NCBI GenBank assembly: GCA_029933115.1
Contig: JAOZOT010000066.1
Location: 1-9,656, forward strand
Reading direction: 5' to 3'
Length of the DNA: 9,656 nucleotides
DNA from: Anaerolineae bacterium
GTDB taxonomy: Bacteria; Chloroflexota; Anaerolineae; E26-bin7
Below, piece by piece: positions 6,916 through 9,656 of this stretch. The position numbers and the translations under genes were made by a program. A model generated the notes under the pieces. It was not told the DNA's origin, made no database searches, and was given only the letters and a program-made list of their open reading frames with translations. Each line of letters begins with the position of its first letter. Position 1 is the stretch's first letter.

Positions 6916-6920
6916 CTCCT
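6916..6920 (-). promoter_or_regulatory. Shine-Dalgarno deciding the acyl-CoA dehydrogenase start
   Basis: AGGAG on the minus strand is eight bases before ATG 6907. It supports the shorter 389-residue product rather than one starting at GTG 6934. Confidence 0.75.
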
Positions 6921-6931
6921 GCCAATGGCCA

Positions 6932-6960
6932 CACAAGCAGGTGAGGGTCACCTGCTTGTG
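6932..6960. repeat. Perfect 13-bp intergenic hairpin
   Basis: CACAAGCAGGTGA (6932-6944) and TCACCTGCTTGTG (6948-6960) are exact complements around a three-base loop. It lies between the enoyl-CoA hydratase stop and the next gene's Shine-Dalgarno. No T-tract follows on the minus strand. This fits an mRNA-stabilising or processing hairpin, or a dispersed palindrome, better than a terminator. Confidence 0.8.
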
Positions 6961-6973
6961 CTGCTGTCGCCTG

Positions 6974-7765
6974 CTACTTGTCTTTGAACGCCGGCTTGCG
7001 CTTCTCCAGAAAAGCTTTCAGCCCTTCTTCTGCGTCCTCGCTGCTGGCCAGCGAGACGAATTGCTGGGCTTCGGTCTCCAGGGCCTCCTCCAGATTTTGC
7101 TCCAGGCCCTCGTTCACAGCGCGGATGGCAGCGGCCATGGGCAATTTGCTCTTGGTGGTGGCGAGCTTTCTGGCCAACCCTTTGGCTTCCTTGATGACTG
7201 TGCCTGTCGGCACCACTTTGTTGACCAGGCCGATGCGGTAGGCCTCCTGCGCAGTGATGGCATCACCGGTAAGGATCATTTCTAGGGCACGGCCCTTGCC
7301 CACGATGCGCGACAGGCGTTGGGTGCCACCCCAACCGGGGATGAGCCCCAGGTTGATCTCCGGCTGGCCCAGGCGCAGCCCGTCCTCGGCGATGCGGATA
7401 TGGCAGGCCATAGCCAACTCCAAGCCACCACCCAAGGCAAAGCGGCCGTTCATGGCAGCGATGACCGGCTTCTCCGAACGTTCAATCTTCAAAAAAGTCT
7501 GCTGCCCCAGGTGGATGAAAGCCATGGCCTCTTTCGGTTTGTCCTTGAGTTCGAAAATCTCGTTGATGTCGGCTCCGGCCACGAACAACTGGCCCGCTCC
7601 AGTGATGATGATGACCTTCACCTCGTCGTTCGCCGTCAGTTCGTCGAAAGCGTCCCCAAGCTCCGTCATCACCTGGGTGTTGAAAGCGTTGGCCGGCGGA
7701 TGGTCAACGGTCAAGACGGCCACACGGTTTTCGACGGAGATGTGGATGTATTGTCGTTCTGTCAT
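6974..7765 (-). CDS. Enoyl-CoA hydratase (crotonase family)
   Basis: Adds water to trans-2-enoyl-CoA to give 3-hydroxyacyl-CoA, the second step of beta-oxidation. The 263 residues match stand-alone crotonases. The oxyanion-hole segments are FVAGADI (~61-67) and the glycine stretch FALGGGLELA (~109-118). Both catalytic glutamates of true hydratases are present: Glu116 in GGGLE and Glu136 in GQPEINLGLIPGWGG. Their presence argues for hydratase activity over isomerase or other crotonase reactions. ATG start with a GGAG-containing Shine-Dalgarno (7776-7782) about ten bases upstream. It follows the 3-hydroxyacyl-CoA dehydrogenase gene across a 210-base gap filled by minisatellite repeats. Other crotonase reactions cannot be excluded by sequence alone. 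Confidence 0.93.
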   Translation of the reverse strand: MTERQYIHISVENRVAVLTVDHPPANAFNTQVMTELGDAFDELTANDEVKVIIITGAGQLFVAGADINEIFELKDKPKEAMAFIHLGQQTFLKIERSEKPVIAAMNGRFALGGGLELAMACHIRIAEDGLRLGQPEINLGLIPGWGGTQRLSRIVGKGRALEMILTGDAITAQEAYRIGLVNKVVPTGTVIKEAKGLARKLATTKSKLPMAAAIRAVNEGLEQNLEEALETEAQQFVSLASSEDAEEGLKAFLEKRKPAFKDK

Positions 7766-7807
7766 TTTTGGTTGGCTCCTTTCATGTTTGGATGTGAGTT
7801 GAAAGGG

Positions 7808-7890
7808 GATGAGTCAATGAGGGATGAGTCAACGAGGGATGGGGCAATGAGGGATGAGTCAACGAGGGATGGGGCAATGAGGGGTGAGTC
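7808..7890. repeat. 15-bp minisatellite array, left
   Basis: Five and a half copies of a 15-bp unit stand head to tail from 7808. Units 1, 2 and 4 are GATGAGTCAAYGAGG; units 3 and 5 are GATGGGGCAATGAGG. Units 2-5 therefore form a 30-bp higher-order period. The last partial unit is GGTGAGTC. The array is in the gap between the 3-hydroxyacyl-CoA dehydrogenase and enoyl-CoA hydratase genes. Confidence 0.92.
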
Positions 7891-7909
7891 GCCGCTCCTC
7901 ACCGACTCG

Positions 7910-7969
7910 TTACTCATCAACCCATTACTCATCAACTCATTACTCATCAACTCATTACTCATCAACCCG
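7910..7969. repeat. 15-bp minisatellite array, right (inverted relative to left)
   Basis: Four copies of TTACTCATCAACYCR, at 7910, 7925, 7940 and 7955, stand directly before the 3-hydroxyacyl-CoA dehydrogenase stop. Read on the other strand the unit is a rotation of GATGAGTAATGAGTT, which shares GATGAGT and AATGAG with the left array. The two arrays therefore face each other as a large imperfect inverted repeat around 7891-7909. Confidence 0.92.
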
Positions 7970-7975
7970 TTACCA

Positions 7976-9214
7976 TTACGTTGTATACTCCATGAACCCT
8001 CGCCCTGTCTTTTTGCCCAGTTCTCCAGCCTTCACCTTCTGGTAGAGCAAGTCTACGGGGTGGAAGCGAGGGCCGAATTTTTCCTCCAGTTTCTCCAGCT
8101 TTTCCACGATCACGTCCAGGCCTACGCTGTCTGCGTACTCCAGAGGCCCCATGCGTACCACCTGGCCATCCTCCTGGCGCACCTGCATCCCCAGCCCGGC
8201 GATACAGGCCAGGTCAATGTCGTTGATGTTGGCAATCCCTTCCATGACGCACAGTGCGGCCTCGTTGACGAAGGGCATCATCAAGCGGTCAACGCTGAAC
8301 TCGGTGCCGGTGATGGCGCCTGGCCGGGCTTGAATCTCCCTGAGCATTTCTTGGACCGGCTCGTCGGTCTGGTCGCCGTAGCCGTAGAAGCCGGCTCCGG
8401 CTTTCTCGCCCAGACGCCCGGCCTGGTAGAGCTTTTCCAGGAGAGGAGGCACAGTGAGACCATCTTTCTTGGATGCCATGTACACAGCCGTGTGATAGGC
8501 AACACCGATGCCGATCATATCCATCAAGGTGAATGGCCCCATAGGCCAGCCGAACTCGGTCATGGCCCGGTCAATCTCTGAAGCCGTAGCCGCTCCCTCT
8601 TGCAAAGAGAGGATCGCCTCAAAGAGGTAAGGTACTAGCAGACGGTTGACCAGGAAGCCCGGGCACTCTTTGACGACCACCGGGATCTTGCGCAGTTCTT
8701 CGCTGAACTGCACCACGTCGTCAACAGTTTCCTGGTCGGTGTCCGGGCTGCGGACCACCTCCACCAGTTTCATAAGGTGAGCCGGGCTGAAGAAGTGCAT
8801 CCCGATCACCTTGTGAGGACGCTGGGTGACCGAGCCCATCTCCTGGATGGAGAGCGCCGAGGTGTTGGAAGCGAAAATGGTCTCCGGCGGGCAGACCTCG
8901 TCCAGCTCGGCAAAGACCCGCTGCTTGACCTTCATGTCCTCGGGCACGGCCTCAATGACGATGTCCACATCGGCGAATTCATCGTAGGAGAGGGTGGGAA
9001 TAACCAGGTCTACCTTTTCCTGCATTGTGGTGGCGGTCATTTTGCCCTTGTCCACCCGCCGCTGGTAGATAGCACGGATGGCATCCATGCCCTTATCCAG
9101 CATCTCCTGGTCAATGTCCTTCAGCACCACCGGCAAGCCCGCATAGGTGATGACCTGGGCAATTTCGGCTCCCATAAAGCCCGCGCCGACCACTGCTGCC
9201 TTAAAGATATACAT
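7976..9214 (-). CDS. 3-hydroxyacyl-CoA dehydrogenase (FadB C-terminal type, without hydratase domain)
   Basis: Oxidises (S)-3-hydroxyacyl-CoA to 3-ketoacyl-CoA with NAD+, the third step of beta-oxidation. From ATG 9214 the product has 412 residues. The Rossmann domain opens with VVGAGFMGAEIAQ (GxGxxG at 10-15). Ser119 (SNTSA), His140 (IGMHFFSP), Glu152 (KLVEVV) and Asn190 (FLVNRLL) match the catalytic set of human HADH by spacing, His140/Glu152 being the dyad. Two C-terminal helical repeats follow: the first with AMTEFGWPMGPFTLMDMIG and KAGAGFYGY, the second with FVNEAALCVMEG and KKTGRGFMEY. The duplicated C-terminal part resembles the dehydrogenase half of FadB/FadJ, with the hydratase encoded separately next door. 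A GTG start at 9244 would add ten residues, but lies in a repeat and lacks a Shine-Dalgarno. No thiolase is adjacent. Confidence 0.95.
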   Translation of the reverse strand: MYIFKAAVVGAGFMGAEIAQVITYAGLPVVLKDIDQEMLDKGMDAIRAIYQRRVDKGKMTATTMQEKVDLVIPTLSYDEFADVDIVIEAVPEDMKVKQRVFAELDEVCPPETIFASNTSALSIQEMGSVTQRPHKVIGMHFFSPAHLMKLVEVVRSPDTDQETVDDVVQFSEELRKIPVVVKECPGFLVNRLLVPYLFEAILSLQEGAATASEIDRAMTEFGWPMGPFTLMDMIGIGVAYHTAVYMASKKDGLTVPPLLEKLYQAGRLGEKAGAGFYGYGDQTDEPVQEMLREIQARPGAITGTEFSVDRLMMPFVNEAALCVMEGIANINDIDLACIAGLGMQVRQEDGQVVRMGPLEYADSVGLDVIVEKLEKLEEKFGPRFHPVDLLYQKVKAGELGKKTGRGFMEYTT

Positions 9215-9218
9215 TCTG

Positions 9219-9225
9219 ACCTCCT
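9219..9225 (-). promoter_or_regulatory. Shine-Dalgarno of 3-hydroxyacyl-CoA dehydrogenase
   Basis: AGGAGGT on the minus strand ends four bases ahead of ATG 9214. It fixes the start at MYIFKAAVVGAG, exactly where the NAD-binding strand should begin. Confidence 0.85.
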
Positions 9226-9241
9226 GCATTGTTTGCTCAGC

Positions 9242-9338
9242 CACCCTCCCGCAGGTTTTGAAAATCAGCCCGACACCGGGTCAAAGCGTGGTATTGAAAC
9301 ACACTTCTGGAAATTGGGCCCGCGCCTGCGGGAAGGTG
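9242..9338. repeat. Palindromic repeat, copy 2 (long-loop form)
   Basis: CACCCTCCCGCAGG (9242-9255) pairs with CCTGCGGGAAGGTG (9325-9338), with one mismatch, around a 69-base loop. Bases 9243-9257 equal 4451-4465 exactly. It lies upstream of the 3-hydroxyacyl-CoA dehydrogenase Shine-Dalgarno, so it would be in that gene's leader or the intergenic part of a longer transcript. The loop could be an insertion into a compact palindrome like copy 1. Confidence 0.7.
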
Positions 9339-9339
9339 A

Positions 9340-9387
9340 GCCGGGATTTGTAGTCCAGCCGCCAGGCCACTGGATTGCGAATCCGGC
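9340..9387. repeat. Inverted repeat with internal GGATTGCGAATCC palindrome
   Basis: GCCGGGATTTGTAGTCCAG (9340-9358) pairs with CTGGATTGCGAATCCGGC (9370-9387) with one bulge and a few wobble-type differences. The loop is 11 bases. The right arm contains its own small palindrome GGATT-GCG-AATCC (9372-9384), whose TTGCGAA centre recurs in the palindrome at 4451-4484. It is adjacent to copy 2 of the other repeat. Confidence 0.65.
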
Positions 9388-9402
9388 GGGAGCGGAGACC
9401 CT

Positions 9403-9654
9403 TTACCACGTTTTGAGGGGCATGGCTGCCTTGGGGTTATCAATGCGCATGAAATAGACCCAACGGTCAGGGTATTTGGCGAATGCGGCGTCGTTGGCCT
9501 GGCCCAGGGTCTTGCCCACAAAATAGTCGCCGCTCTCCGGCTCGATGGCCACTAGACCTTCTTGTCCCTCCAATTCATCCTTGATCTTCTCATATACCTC
9601 TTTGGCTCTGGCGATAAACGCTTCTCTGGTGGCCTTATCTCTGTACATATCCAT
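9403..9654 (-). CDS. Small conserved-type hypothetical protein
   Basis: An 83-residue product if it begins at ATG 9654; the window ends two bases upstream, so neither the Shine-Dalgarno nor a longer N-terminus can be checked. A second in-frame ATG lies two codons later. The first ~30 residues are charged and probably helical (AFIARAKEVYEKIKDELEG). The core GLVAIEPESGDYFVG (~33-47) is followed by helix GQANDAAFAKYPD and the strand WVYFMRI (~65-71). From memory this core resembles small proteins of 60-85 residues common in cyanobacteria, Chloroflexota and archaea, with a VAIEPESGDYFVGDT motif and a KYPD...RI end. Some of those are annotated as antitoxin-like or lie next to an aspartic-protease-like partner. 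No partner is visible here. It is the first gene before the beta-oxidation block, but a 188-base repeat-rich gap separates them. Function unknown. Confidence 0.7.
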   Translation of the reverse strand: MDMYRDKATREAFIARAKEVYEKIKDELEGQEGLVAIEPESGDYFVGKTLGQANDAAFAKYPDRWVYFMRIDNPKAAMPLKTW

Positions 9655-9656
9655 GA

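Noticed and set aside
7808..7969. Reading the repeat arrays as a CRISPR
   Set aside because: The 15-bp units are contiguous with no unique spacers, and no cas gene is present.
7319..8581. Long plus-strand open frame of 420 codons
   Set aside because: It runs antisense to the hydratase, the minisatellites and the 3-hydroxyacyl-CoA dehydrogenase, all on the minus strand with full motifs. Its translation is low-complexity His/Gln/Leu-rich mirror sequence and includes the repeats.
9215..9402. Possible promoter of the beta-oxidation block (TTGACC on the minus strand in the loop of the long palindrome)
   Set aside because: At 17 bases the -10 position is TCAAAA, which is not convincing, so no promoter is claimed.

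Overview
The window is an ordinary-looking bacterial chromosome segment. I see no phage, plasmid, IS transposase, CRISPR or RNA gene, and no gene-free stretch longer than 300 bases. The best guess for the source is a Chloroflexota (Anaerolineae-like) bacterium. That rests on recalled resemblance: the two-TM/double-zinc-ribbon protein, the Flp-type N-terminus, the 7-bp AATTGAG repeats and the CCCTCCCGCAGG palindromes all look familiar from that group. No phylogenetic marker proves it.

Left part, plus strand (1-947): the 3' end of a TPR-repeat protein, then ndk (nucleoside diphosphate kinase) with a GTG start and a strong Shine-Dalgarno. The 198-base gap after ndk holds a long imperfect hairpin (1043-1128) and faces genes on the opposite strand.

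Middle part, minus strand (1146-4416): read in the direction of transcription, these are mnmG (tRNA wobble-uridine modification), a membrane protein with a cytosolic-type double zinc ribbon, and an unusual small protein that joins a Flp-pilin-like N-terminus to an M23/LytM peptidase domain. The zinc-ribbon gene has its own near-consensus sigma-70-type promoter, whose -35 box overlaps the mnmG stop codon.

Right part, minus strand (4554-9654): a beta-oxidation block. In transcription order it is a small hypothetical gene (9403-9654, cut close to its start by the window edge), 3-hydroxyacyl-CoA dehydrogenase, enoyl-CoA hydratase and two acyl-CoA dehydrogenases only 17 bases apart. Together these supply the first three steps of fatty acyl-CoA beta-oxidation. 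The thiolase and electron-transfer flavoprotein are not in the window. Hydratase and dehydrogenase are separate proteins, unlike the fused FadB/FadJ form.

The most unusual content lies between and inside the genes. There are two facing 15-bp minisatellite arrays (7808-7969), a 7-bp repeat tract inserted in frame in mnmG (3710-3752), and a shared palindromic repeat at two intergenic sites (4451-4484 and 9242-9338). There are also a second hairpin beside one of them (9340-9387), a perfect 13-bp hairpin inside the beta-oxidation block (6932-6960) and the long hairpin after ndk. I did not find a convincing new multi-gene system; the Flp-M23 fusion and the repeats are the items most worth a second look.
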